A stretch of 64,000 nucleotides of DNA from Desulfitobacterium hafniense DCB-2 (GTDB taxonomy: Bacteria > Bacillota > Desulfitobacteriia > Desulfitobacteriales > Desulfitobacteriaceae): contig NC_011830.1 in the NCBI RefSeq assembly GCF_000021925.1, positions 186,001-250,000 of the forward strand, in the 5' to 3' direction. Made by a program: the position numbers and the translations under genes. Below are positions 35,295 to 42,786 of the stretch, piece after piece. The first letter of the stretch is position 1, and each line of letters opens with the position of its first letter. The notes below the pieces were generated by a model that was not told where the DNA came from, did not search any database, and saw only the letters and a program-made list of their open reading frames with translations.

Positions 35295-36672
35295 GGATCG
35301 ACATATCGTTATCATCGACGATGAACCGGATATGCTGGAAACCTGTGCCAGGGTTATCCATCGGATGGGCTATAAATGTACGACCTATGAAGATAGCTGC
35401 GAGGCTTTGGAGGAGATTTACAGGCTGCAGCCTGACCTGATCATAACCGATATCAAAATGCCTCAATGCGATGGCTTTGAAGTCCTGGAAAAAGCTAAAG
35501 TATGTACTCCCAAGGCCAGAGTCATTGTGATCACAGGGTATGCTTCGGTGGACTCAGCTGTACAGGCCATGAAAGAAGGGGCCTACGATTATCTCTCCAA
35601 GCCCTTCCCCATCGAACAGCTGCAGCTGACCATCAATAAGGCCCTTCAACATATCGCCTTAACAGAGGAAAATCAACTGCTGCGGGCTCAGCTACAGGAA
35701 GGTTTGAACACTGATAATATTATTGGCGCACGGGGAGGACTGCAGGATGTCTTTGAGACGATTGGCAAGATTTCCAATAGCGATGCGTCCATCCTTATCC
35801 TGGGAGAAAGCGGTACAGGGAAAGAAGTTATCGCCCGGGCTATTCACAAAAACAGCCGGCGTTCTACAGGGCCCTTTATTCCCGTGGATTGTGCGTCCTT
35901 ACCGGAAAATTTATTAGAGAGTGAATTATTTGGTTATGAAAGAGGAGCCTTTACAGGGGCGAACACGACCAAGCAGGGTTTGTTGGAAATGGCCCATGGG
36001 GGAACTCTCTTTCTGGATGAATTGGGAGAACTGACCCCGGCCATGCAGGCCAAGCTTTTAAGAACATTGGAAGAACGGGCGATCCGAAGAGTTGGAGGCA
36101 ATCGCTTGATCAATATCGATATTCGGGTTTTGGCCGCTACCAATCGTGATTTGGAAAAAGCAATCCGGGCCAAAGAATTCAGAGAAGATCTCTATTATCG
36201 AATCAACGTCATTACCCTCAAGCTCCCTGTCTTGCATGAACGGCAGCAGGACATTCCCTTGCTGGTCAATCATTTCTGTAAGAAGTTTTCCCAGGATATG
36301 AATAAGAAGGTAAGCGGCTTCACTCCCGAGGCCATGCAGGCCATGAAAAGCTATGCCTGGCCGGGGAACATCCGCGAACTGCGTAATGTTGTGGAAAGGG
36401 CCATCTCCCTATCGGGATCAGAGATGGTTGAAATTTCCGATCTGCCGGAAAAAGTCATTGGCGGACAAAAAAAGATTCTCCCTGAGCAGGAGAATCTGGG
36501 AGCCTTTTCTTTTCACGAGGCTAAGGATATTTGCTTGAAGAGATTTGAGATGGAATACCTTAAGGAACTTTTGGACAAACATCATGGCAATATTACTCAA
36601 GCGGCCAAATCAGCCGGGATGGATCGCAAAACAATCCATAGGCTGATCAATAAGTATGATTTGCAGAGGTAG
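35287..36672 (+). CDS. sigma54-dependent response regulator, NtrC family
   Basis: 461 aa: receiver domain (IIDDEPDM, DLIITDIKMP with the phospho-Asp, KPF), AAA+ domain (GESGTGKE Walker A, ELFGYERGAFTGA sigma54-contact loop, GGTLFLDELGE Walker B) and a C-terminal Fis-type helix-turn-helix (GNITQAAKSAGMDRKTIHRLI). It would activate sigma54 promoters when phosphorylated by the kinase encoded just upstream. A near-perfect sigma54 promoter lies 836 nt past its stop, in front of the nos operon, making that a candidate target. Confidence 0.93.
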   Translation: MSEDRHIVIIDDEPDMLETCARVIHRMGYKCTTYEDSCEALEEIYRLQPDLIITDIKMPQCDGFEVLEKAKVCTPKARVIVITGYASVDSAVQAMKEGAYDYLSKPFPIEQLQLTINKALQHIALTEENQLLRAQLQEGLNTDNIIGARGGLQDVFETIGKISNSDASILILGESGTGKEVIARAIHKNSRRSTGPFIPVDCASLPENLLESELFGYERGAFTGANTTKQGLLEMAHGGTLFLDELGELTPAMQAKLLRTLEERAIRRVGGNRLINIDIRVLAATNRDLEKAIRAKEFREDLYYRINVITLKLPVLHERQQDIPLLVNHFCKKFSQDMNKKVSGFTPEAMQAMKSYAWPGNIRELRNVVERAISLSGSEMVEISDLPEKVIGGQKKILPEQENLGAFSFHEAKDICLKRFEMEYLKELLDKHHGNITQAAKSAGMDRKTIHRLINKYDLQR

Positions 36673-37224
36673 TTAAGCCTCTAGATCGTCGATAAGAATG
36701 GTGTACTCTTTGGCTTCCGTAGCTATGCCATCTTGATCTGTGGTGGGAGGAATAGTTAAGTGCAATTCTTTCACAGAGGTGACTTCCTTTTCCTTGATAG
36801 GAAAAGTGATAAAGCCCTGCTGCACCCGCTGAGGAGGGTAGGTCCCGCCTAAAGATGAGGTCAAGGTGAGATCCGGCGAAGCAATTTCCTTGCCGTCGAT
36901 GGTCATTTCGAAATCCTCGGGATAAAATAGGACATCTTTATCGGAAGTGTTTCCGATCTCTATACCTAAAGCGATTTTACCCAGGGGGGCATCTGGGTCG
37001 GGATCGGTGTTTCTTACCAAACTGACATTGATAATTCTCAATTTCATAGTATCTAAATCAACGATCTTATTGAGCTCCATGGTTTTGCTGAAAACCTCAA
37101 TTTCAGGCTTCTCTTGGGGTGTGATAGGGGCAGAGCCGGGCTCTTGGCCTGAGGAGCAGCCGCTGACAAAGAGAACCAGGCTTGCGGCAAGACTGAAGAT
37201 GATTTTAATTGTTGCTTTTCCCAT
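36673..37224 (-). CDS. lipoprotein of unknown function
   Basis: 183 aa with a lipoprotein signal peptide (LFVSGCSSG lipobox), then an acidic, beta-rich domain of the immunoglobulin-like type (RIINVSLVRNTDPDPDAPLGKIALGIEIGNTSDKDVLFYPEDFEMTIDG), resembling DUF4352-type secreted proteins. It would be anchored to the outer face of the membrane. It is convergent with the response regulator with no gap between stop codons and no visible terminator. SD AAGGAGG on the minus strand. No function can be assigned. Confidence 0.7.
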   Translation of the reverse strand: MGKATIKIIFSLAASLVLFVSGCSSGQEPGSAPITPQEKPEIEVFSKTMELNKIVDLDTMKLRIINVSLVRNTDPDPDAPLGKIALGIEIGNTSDKDVLFYPEDFEMTIDGKEIASPDLTLTSSLGGTYPPQRVQQGFITFPIKEKEVTSVKELHLTIPPTTDQDGIATEAKEYTILIDDLEA

Positions 37225-37257
37225 AAATAAAACCTCCTTATGATTAGGCCTAAATAA

Positions 37258-37289
37258 GAAAACTCTTGCTTTTGAGCAGGAGTTTTTTT
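37258..37289. terminator. bidirectional hairpin between the lipoprotein gene and the nos regulatory region
   Basis: AAAACTC-TTGCT pairs with AGCA-GGAGTTTT; T-runs on both strands. It may shield the nos control region from neighbouring transcription, and on the minus strand it lies in the lipoprotein leader. Confidence 0.55.
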
Positions 37290-37357
37290 ATTGCTCAGAG
37301 ACCTCCTTAGATTTTAATGCAAATAGCGTACCAACTTAATTTTAGATAATCTGCCGC

Positions 37358-37432
37358 TATGTCCGAGGATAAGAGAGCATAGTGAGACATTTCTGGGACA
37401 ATCGAGGGACATTGATGCCCCAACAGGACATA
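37358..37432 (+). promoter_or_regulatory. phased upstream activating repeats of the nos operon
   Basis: Three direct copies of GRGACAWT start at 37384, 37395 and 37406, exactly 11 bp apart, with a fourth GGACA at 37426. The outer elements TATGTCC (37358-37364) and GGACATA (37426-37432) are inverted. The array lies 75-150 bp before a sigma54 promoter, the usual place for an enhancer-binding activator. Confidence 0.6.
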
Positions 37433-37507
37433 GCTTCGCTTCACAAAGATATCCCAAAACATTCACAGAACGTTCACATAGCTGCTGATAAGCAGTTTTA
37501 GTTTTGT

Positions 37508-37523
37508 TGGCACAATAATTGCA
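37508..37523 (+). promoter_or_regulatory. sigma54 promoter of the nos operon
   Basis: TGGCAC-N5-TTGCA, a full match to the -24/-12 consensus, 87 nt before the first gene of the operon. Confidence 0.85.
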
Positions 37524-37609
37524 AAAACGAATTTAGTAACAATCTTCTCAAGCTTCTCGATGACAAAGGTATAGTCTTAGCACTAGGCAACATTGGGCAT
37601 GGAGGTGAA

Positions 37610-38815
37610 ATGATGTTTGCAAAACTAATTTGGCGGAATGCCAAAAGACGGCTCTGGCAGCAGGGGCTCACCCTGTTTGTCGTCGTAGCCTGCGCTGCCG
37701 CCCTGACAGCCGGGATACTGTTGGTCTGGGGCATTGAGAAAGGGGGCCAAAGTGCCGTCGATAATCTGGGAGCGGATGTTATGGCTATACCGGCGGATGC
37801 CCACCTTGAACCAGGTCAGGTGCTGTTTACCGGGGCTCCTGCCAATATCTATATGAATTCAGAAGTATTGAAGGAGATTGAGAAGGTGCCCGGTGTGGAA
37901 GCCATATCGGCACAATTCTTCAGCCAGACGCTTAATCAGGGCTGTTGCAGCCTTCCGGAAGAATACCGGCTGGTTGGCTATGATCCACAGACGGACTTTC
38001 TGATCAGGGACTTATTGGCGAAGGGAGTGGGCAGGGATTTAAAGAACACGGAGGTTATTGTGGGCGGGAATGTGCCTGCTTTTCTAGGGGACCGGGTGGT
38101 GGTTTTAGCTGAACCCTTTGATGTTGCCGGTTACCTGGAACCCATGGGAGGAAGTATTGACGACACGATCTTTGTGCCCATTGCAACGGCCCGGAGACTG
38201 GCCGGAAAAAGTCCCTATTTACAGGAATATTGGCAGGAGGCCGGGAGCCCGGAACAGTTGGTTTCGTCGGTATTGATTAAAACAAAAGATGGGGCTGATC
38301 CGAATCAAGTTGCCAAAGCTATCGATAGGATCAGTGGAATTAAAAGCGTGGCAGCAGGGAAATTATTTTCCGAACTTAAAGAAGAATTGCTCGTGATTAA
38401 AGAAATTCTGCGTTTGCTGGTGGTCATTATTTGCGGCATTACCATGGCCTCCCTGGCGTCACGCTATTCCTCCCTGGTACTGGAGAGACAGCAGGAATTG
38501 GCTCTGTTGCGGGCACTGGGAACGGAAAGAGGGAACCTATTTAAGCTGGTCATGCTGGAAACCCTTTGCAGCGGACTGGCGGCTGCAGTCATGGGATGCC
38601 TGGCTGGATATGGCTTGGTTCTTTATCTGGCAAAGTCCCTGAGCAAGCACAGCTCCTTCCCCTTCATGCTGCCTGGGGCGGCTCAGCTTTGTGCCGCTGG
38701 CTTGGGGATTATCGCTTTTGTTCTTCTCATCTGCTGTTTAGCCGCCTTCTGGCCGGCCAGAAGTTCGTCACGCTTGGATCCCGTAACCGCTCTAACTGAA
38801 GGAGAGCTGAGGTAG
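37610..38815 (+). CDS. ABC transporter permease, MacB/FtsX type
   Basis: 401 aa with one N-terminal helix (residues 20-42), a large extracytoplasmic domain (45-260), and three C-terminal helices, the 4-TM layout of MacB/LolC/FtsX permeases. Such proteins act as mechanotransmitters or export lipoproteins and small molecules rather than as classical importers. With the ATPase that follows 8 nt later it forms one transporter. First gene of the nos operon. SD GGAGGTGAA before ATG. Its role in N2O reduction is unknown; delivery of copper or maturation factors is only a guess. Confidence 0.82.
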   Translation: MMFAKLIWRNAKRRLWQQGLTLFVVVACAAALTAGILLVWGIEKGGQSAVDNLGADVMAIPADAHLEPGQVLFTGAPANIYMNSEVLKEIEKVPGVEAISAQFFSQTLNQGCCSLPEEYRLVGYDPQTDFLIRDLLAKGVGRDLKNTEVIVGGNVPAFLGDRVVVLAEPFDVAGYLEPMGGSIDDTIFVPIATARRLAGKSPYLQEYWQEAGSPEQLVSSVLIKTKDGADPNQVAKAIDRISGIKSVAAGKLFSELKEELLVIKEILRLLVVIICGITMASLASRYSSLVLERQQELALLRALGTERGNLFKLVMLETLCSGLAAAVMGCLAGYGLVLYLAKSLSKHSSFPFMLPGAAQLCAAGLGIIAFVLLICCLAAFWPARSSSRLDPVTALTEGELR

Positions 38816-38823
38816 GGGGTACT

Positions 38824-39537
38824 ATGGAAATATCGTTAAAAAACATTACACACTACTACCGGGATGGGACGGGAGATCAGGTTACCCCCCTAAGAAACAT
38901 TGACTTAACTATGAGGAGCGGGGATTCTCTCGTGCTCTATGGGCCGTCAGGTTGTGGCAAGAGTACGCTGTTGTTTATCCTGGGTTGCCTGTTAAGACCC
39001 TCGGAAGGACAGGTGGATATAGACGGGCGTTCCCTCCTCCACTATGGGGAAAAAGAGTTAGCCGAATTGAGAAATCGGAAGATGGGCTTCATGTTCCAGG
39101 CGTGCTATCTGCTTCCCACCTTGACCGTCAAGGAAAATATCATGCTTCCTTTCTGGATTCAGGGAGGGAAAGCAAGGGATGGCAGGACGGAAAAGAAAAC
39201 GGTTGAGCTTTTGCTGGAACAGCTGGAGTTGACGGAACGGGCTGATTTTTTACCTTATCAGTTAAGCGGCGGCCAGAGGCGCCGGGTGGCTATGGCCAGG
39301 GCTTTGGCTAATGACCCGGAGGTGATTCTGGCTGATGAACCCACGGCGGAACTTGATGAGGAGAAAAAGGACTTTGTGGGAAAGTGGCTGGGGGAGCAGG
39401 CCGGAAAAAAGAAGATTGTTGTGGTTGCTACTCACGATCCGCAATTAGCGGTTTATGCCGGACGGGTTTATAGCTTAAGTCAGGGGCAGTTACAGGAAAA
39501 GATTTTGGGAAAGGGAGCCGTTTATAGCTCAGGATAG
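38824..39537 (+). CDS. ABC transporter ATP-binding protein, LolD/MacB type
   Basis: 237 aa with Walker A GPSGCGKST, signature LSGGQRRRVAMARAL, Walker B VILADEPTAELDEE and the H-loop THDPQ. The sequence class (VTPLRNIDLTMRSGDSLVLYGPSGCGKSTLL) is that of LolD/FtsE/MacB ATPases, matching the upstream permease. Starts 8 nt after the permease stop. Confidence 0.92.
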   Translation: MEISLKNITHYYRDGTGDQVTPLRNIDLTMRSGDSLVLYGPSGCGKSTLLFILGCLLRPSEGQVDIDGRSLLHYGEKELAELRNRKMGFMFQACYLLPTLTVKENIMLPFWIQGGKARDGRTEKKTVELLLEQLELTERADFLPYQLSGGQRRRVAMARALANDPEVILADEPTAELDEEKKDFVGKWLGEQAGKKKIVVVATHDPQLAVYAGRVYSLSQGQLQEKILGKGAVYSSG

Positions 39538-39583
39538 GCGCTATCCAAGTGATGGTGAGGTTAAATGAATGGAGGTTAAACTT

Positions 39584-40024
39584 TTGAACGGAAAAGTAAC
39601 TAAGGTTATTGGCGGTTTGGGGGCGGCGCTGGGTCTATTGACCGCCTTGACTCCGTTCCAGCTTGCCCCGGTTTGTCAACGATTGTTGGAACTAACCTCA
39701 GGCAAGATGACCCATATGCGCTGCCATTATACAGGCCAAGGGGAGGTGTTTTTAGGCATAGTCGTTGTTTTGGTCTCCTTGATCTATCTGTTCAACACAT
39801 CCATTCCCGCTCAAAAAGCCTTGGGTGGTGTGCTGATGATTTTGGGGTGTGCTGTAATTATCCTGCCTACAAATCTGGGAATTGGCGTCTGCATGAACCC
39901 GATGGAGTGCCATACCACCGCCAGAGTTCTCTATGTCCTGGGAAGTTTGACAATAATTGATGGGTTGGTTGCGGTCTTCCAGGAAAAGCTCCCTGTTTCG
40001 CCTTCTAAAGACATTAAGGCTTGA
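39584..40024 (+). CDS. DUF4418 membrane protein with Met/Cys/His clusters
   Basis: About 146 aa with four membrane helices. It matches the DUF4418 pattern by the clusters MTHMRCHYTGQ and CMNPMECHTTAR, which lie between helices and are rich in Met, Cys and His. This could bind copper, attractive in a nos operon, but it is inference. The frame is open from ATG at 39569, but SD GGAGG (39571-39575) favours TTG at 39584. DUF4418 genes beside FtsX-type ABC transporters occur elsewhere, by recollection. Confidence 0.7.
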   Translation: MNGKVTKVIGGLGAALGLLTALTPFQLAPVCQRLLELTSGKMTHMRCHYTGQGEVFLGIVVVLVSLIYLFNTSIPAQKALGGVLMILGCAVIILPTNLGIGVCMNPMECHTTARVLYVLGSLTIIDGLVAVFQEKLPVSPSKDIKA

Positions 40025-40073
40025 TCAAGGAAATTTGCTCCTCTTAGAGGATGGACAAAGGAGGTTGAATCAT

Positions 40074-40391
40074 TTGCGGGGGTTGGTCACCGGAAAATTA
40101 AGCAAGGCTTTAGGGCTCAATATGGTTGTCGTTGGTTTGGTAATGGGATTTGCTCTTTTTGCATCCTATGCTGTTCCTCTTCCGGAAAAAGCAGAGGCCG
40201 CAGGGCAAGCAGGATATCTTACCTTTCAGTCGACCTGCACAGCCTGCCATACCGTGGATACTGTGCAGAATTATCAAGGTTCTTCCACTTGGCCGGAAAT
40301 TATTGGCTTGATGAAGGGCTATGGGGCTTTCATGCAAGAGGAAGAGGAAGCAGAGATTCTTCAGTATTTGGAGGAAGCTTACCCCAGATAA
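40074..40391 (+). CDS. membrane-anchored monoheme cytochrome c
   Basis: 105 aa with an uncleaved or cleaved N-terminal helix and one heme-binding motif CTACH. The 3' Met ligand could be in LMKGYGAFM. SD AAAGGAGG lies 9 nt before TTG at 40074; the longer frame from 39957 overlaps the previous gene and is unlikely. Located between DUF4418 and the Rieske gene, it probably carries electrons outside the membrane within the bc-to-NosZ path. Confidence 0.8.
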   Translation: MRGLVTGKLSKALGLNMVVVGLVMGFALFASYAVPLPEKAEAAGQAGYLTFQSTCTACHTVDTVQNYQGSSTWPEIIGLMKGYGAFMQEEEEAEILQYLEEAYPR

Positions 40392-40425
40392 AGTAGGGTT
40401 CTAAGGAGGAATGGGGGATTAAAGT

Positions 40426-40659
40426 ATGAGTTTTTTTAATGAAGAAGGGGATAAGGAAGGTTTTGTGGTTTTGGCACTGGGAATATGGGCGGCCATAACT
40501 CTGGTCTTCATGATCGCCAGGAGCTGGGCAGCAGGAAACGCCTATTGGGTAGCCATTTTTATGGGGTTAATTTGCTTTGCAGCCGCTTTTTCAGTTTATA
40601 CATGGAGAGTTTTGATTCTGGACCGTAAAGGGGGTATGGAAAATGGAGAACAACAATAA
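40426..40659 (+). CDS. small membrane protein of the bc-complex gene group
   Basis: 77 aa with two membrane helices (about 15-33 and 39-60). I do not recognise the family. It overlaps the Rieske gene by 17 nt and lies in a row with bc-complex subunits, so a small subunit or assembly factor is likely. SD AAGGAGGA. Confidence 0.65.
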   Translation: MSFFNEEGDKEGFVVLALGIWAAITLVFMIARSWAAGNAYWVAIFMGLICFAAAFSVYTWRVLILDRKGGMENGEQQ

Positions 40660-41089
40660 AGGGGAAATATCAAGACGCAAATTCCTCGGCATCATGACCG
40701 GGGTACCCTTGGTTTTGAGTGTGGGAACCCCCGCAGTTGCAGTAGGAAAGATGATCAGTCCCCCCGAGGCCTTAAGGCCCCTTCCTCCGCGAATGGCAAT
40801 TCTCAAGGAAGATGAACTTTTGGAGAAGCCCAAAGAAATCATCTATGATGGCCTTCCCGCTATGATCTTCAAAAAAGGCAATGAATATCGGGCCTTTTCC
40901 AGGGTCTGCACCCATCTCGGCTGCACGGTAATGTGGAATGAGGCGGAGAAACGCTTTGAATGCCCTTGTCATGGCGGCATATTCGATGAAGACGGGAATG
41001 TTCTGGAGGGACCGCCGCCCAAACCTTTAACCCGTTTAAGGGCCTGGGTGGAAGATGGTTATGTCATGGTGCAAAGGGAGGTTGTTTAG
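40643..41089 (+). CDS. Rieske iron-sulfur protein of a bc complex
   Basis: 148 aa. A Tat-type signal anchor (SRRKFLGIMTG) is followed by the Rieske domain with CTHLGCTVMWN and CPCHGGIFDEDGNV, giving two Cys and two His for the [2Fe-2S] cluster. It oxidises menaquinol together with the cytochrome b encoded next. The gap to the following gene is 1 nt. Confidence 0.93.
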   Translation: MENNNKGEISRRKFLGIMTGVPLVLSVGTPAVAVGKMISPPEALRPLPPRMAILKEDELLEKPKEIIYDGLPAMIFKKGNEYRAFSRVCTHLGCTVMWNEAEKRFECPCHGGIFDEDGNVLEGPPPKPLTRLRAWVEDGYVMVQREVV

Positions 41090-41090
41090 C

Positions 41091-41729
41091 GTGGCGATTG
41101 AACCTAAAGAGGTCGGAGTAAAAGACATGTTTAAGGAAATCGCTGAACATCCTGTCCCCAGGCATGCCCGTAATTTCATATTCTGTTTTGGCGGGATCTC
41201 CTTTCTGTTGTTCTTGGTTCAGGTTGTTACAGGTATCGTGCTGGCGGTTTACTATAACCCGACCATGGAAGGCGCCTATCAGAGCGTGATGTTTATCAAT
41301 GATGAAGTTTTCATGGGCAAAGCTTTGCGTTCGGTTCATAACATTGCGGCTAACCTGATGCTGATTATGGTGGTTCTGCATTTCTTGCGGGTTGTGTTTA
41401 CCGGCGCCTACAAGCCGCCTCGTCAGTTCAATTGGGTAGTGGGTGTGCTCCTGCTGCTTTTAGTCATTTTATTCTGTTTCACAGGCTATCTTTTGCCGCT
41501 GGATCAGGTGGGTTACTGGGCGGCAATTATCGGCACCAAGATATTGGGGTCAATTCCTATCGTCGGTGATCAGCTCTTGTTGCTGGGCCAGGCCGGAACC
41601 AAGATTACGGACCATACCCTGATGAGGTTCTTTATTATCCATATCGTAGTACTGCCGGTGGTTGTCATAGTGTTGCTGATTGCGCACTTTTTAATGATTC
41701 GTAAACAGGGGATTTCCGGTCCACTGTAG
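41091..41729 (+). CDS. cytochrome b6-type subunit of a bc complex
   Basis: 212 aa with four helices. Heme ligands appear as His pairs in SVHNI/VVLHFLR and FIIHIVVLP/LIAHFLMI. The motif ARNFIFCFGG places Cys32 where b6-type proteins bind heme c_i (c_n) covalently, so an extra heme is expected. GTG at 41091 is preceded by GGGAGG; longer frames overlap the Rieske gene. The split into b6 and subunit IV is typical of Firmicutes and cyanobacteria. Confidence 0.93.
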   Translation: MAIEPKEVGVKDMFKEIAEHPVPRHARNFIFCFGGISFLLFLVQVVTGIVLAVYYNPTMEGAYQSVMFINDEVFMGKALRSVHNIAANLMLIMVVLHFLRVVFTGAYKPPRQFNWVVGVLLLLLVILFCFTGYLLPLDQVGYWAAIIGTKILGSIPIVGDQLLLLGQAGTKITDHTLMRFFIIHIVVLPVVVIVLLIAHFLMIRKQGISGPL

Positions 41730-41741
41730 GAGGTGATGATA

Positions 41742-42137
41742 ATGGACATCAATAAAAAGGAATTGGATAAGGATACGGTACCCTTTTTTCCAAACCATTT
41801 AACCACTGAAGTGAGTGTAGCCCTTGGTATTCTTGGCGTTGTTTTCTTTCTGGCTGGAGTAATCCCCAAGGACTTGGGGCCGCCGGCCAATCCTGTCATG
41901 ACCCCTGCCCATATTGAACCGGATTGGTATTTTATGTGGCTTTTTGGTCTGTTAAAGATTGTCCCTCAGCTTTTGGGCTTGCTGATTCCGGCCCTTCTGG
42001 TTGTAGGCGTCATCTTATTGCCATGGCTGGATAAAAGTACATCCCGCCGGCCTGAAGAAAGGCCATGGGTTATTATCGGAGCGGAGATCGTACTGATCCT
42101 AATGGTGGTTTTAACGTATATTGCCTTGCATTTTTGA
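41742..42137 (+). CDS. subunit IV of a split bc complex
   Basis: 131 aa with three helices, homologous to the C-terminal half of cytochrome b. The quinol-site motif PEWY appears as PDWY (EPDWYFMW), a variant common in low-potential menaquinol-oxidising complexes. SD AGGAGGTGA fits ATG at 41742. Confidence 0.92.
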   Translation: MDINKKELDKDTVPFFPNHLTTEVSVALGILGVVFFLAGVIPKDLGPPANPVMTPAHIEPDWYFMWLFGLLKIVPQLLGLLIPALLVVGVILLPWLDKSTSRRPEERPWVIIGAEIVLILMVVLTYIALHF

Positions 42138-42194
42138 CACTGTCAGATTTTCTTTATTGTGGATTAGGAGTTGGACGCGTTTGGGGGTGAATCA

Positions 42195-42734
42195 ATGACG
42201 GGAAACGGGCGGAATAATCCATCGTTTCACTTGCTTTCAATTTTTTGCATCTGGCTGGGGATGGGTTTCTTGGTAGGGATCACAGGGAGTGTAATTGCAG
42301 CACCCCATTATGTGCTGCCGGATGATCGTGAGGCTAAGCTGGTTTATGCATCAGGTTTGCAGCCTCAGCAGTCTGCAGGGACTCAAAGCAGCGAGCCCAG
42401 CGGTGCCTCAGGAACAGCCAGAGAAGGAGAGCTCTTTCTAAAAAAAGGCTGCACCCAGTGTCATGAAGTCAGTTATTACGGAATAGCCGGCGGTGTGACC
42501 GGTCCCGATCTTACCAAGGCGTATGGGGATGTGCCGGATCGTTTTGGAAAGACCCTCGCTGAGTTTTTACAAGAACCGGAAGGGACAATGGCTGAGATGT
42601 TTGTCAGAATGGATATTACAGATGATGAAAAAAATCAGGTTCTCGAATTATTAACGGCAGCCGGCGGAGAGACGGCCCAGCAACCAGCCGGTGAGGAGAA
42701 TGAAAGTACGGAAAATACCAATAACCCGGAGTAA
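42195..42734 (+). CDS. membrane-anchored cytochrome c
   Basis: 179 aa: N-terminal signal anchor (about 12-36), a Ser/Gln-rich linker, a cytochrome c domain with heme motif CTQCH and likely Met ligand in MAEMFVRMDI, then an acidic Gln/Glu tail. It follows the bc subunits and precedes nosZ, so it probably passes electrons to NosZ. SD GGGGGTGA fits ATG at 42195. Confidence 0.85.
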   Translation: MTGNGRNNPSFHLLSIFCIWLGMGFLVGITGSVIAAPHYVLPDDREAKLVYASGLQPQQSAGTQSSEPSGASGTAREGELFLKKGCTQCHEVSYYGIAGGVTGPDLTKAYGDVPDRFGKTLAEFLQEPEGTMAEMFVRMDITDDEKNQVLELLTAAGGETAQQPAGEENESTENTNNPE

Positions 42735-42786
42735 AGAGCGATATCGGCAATATAATAATGCAAATGTATAGGGAGGTTTTTAGCAA

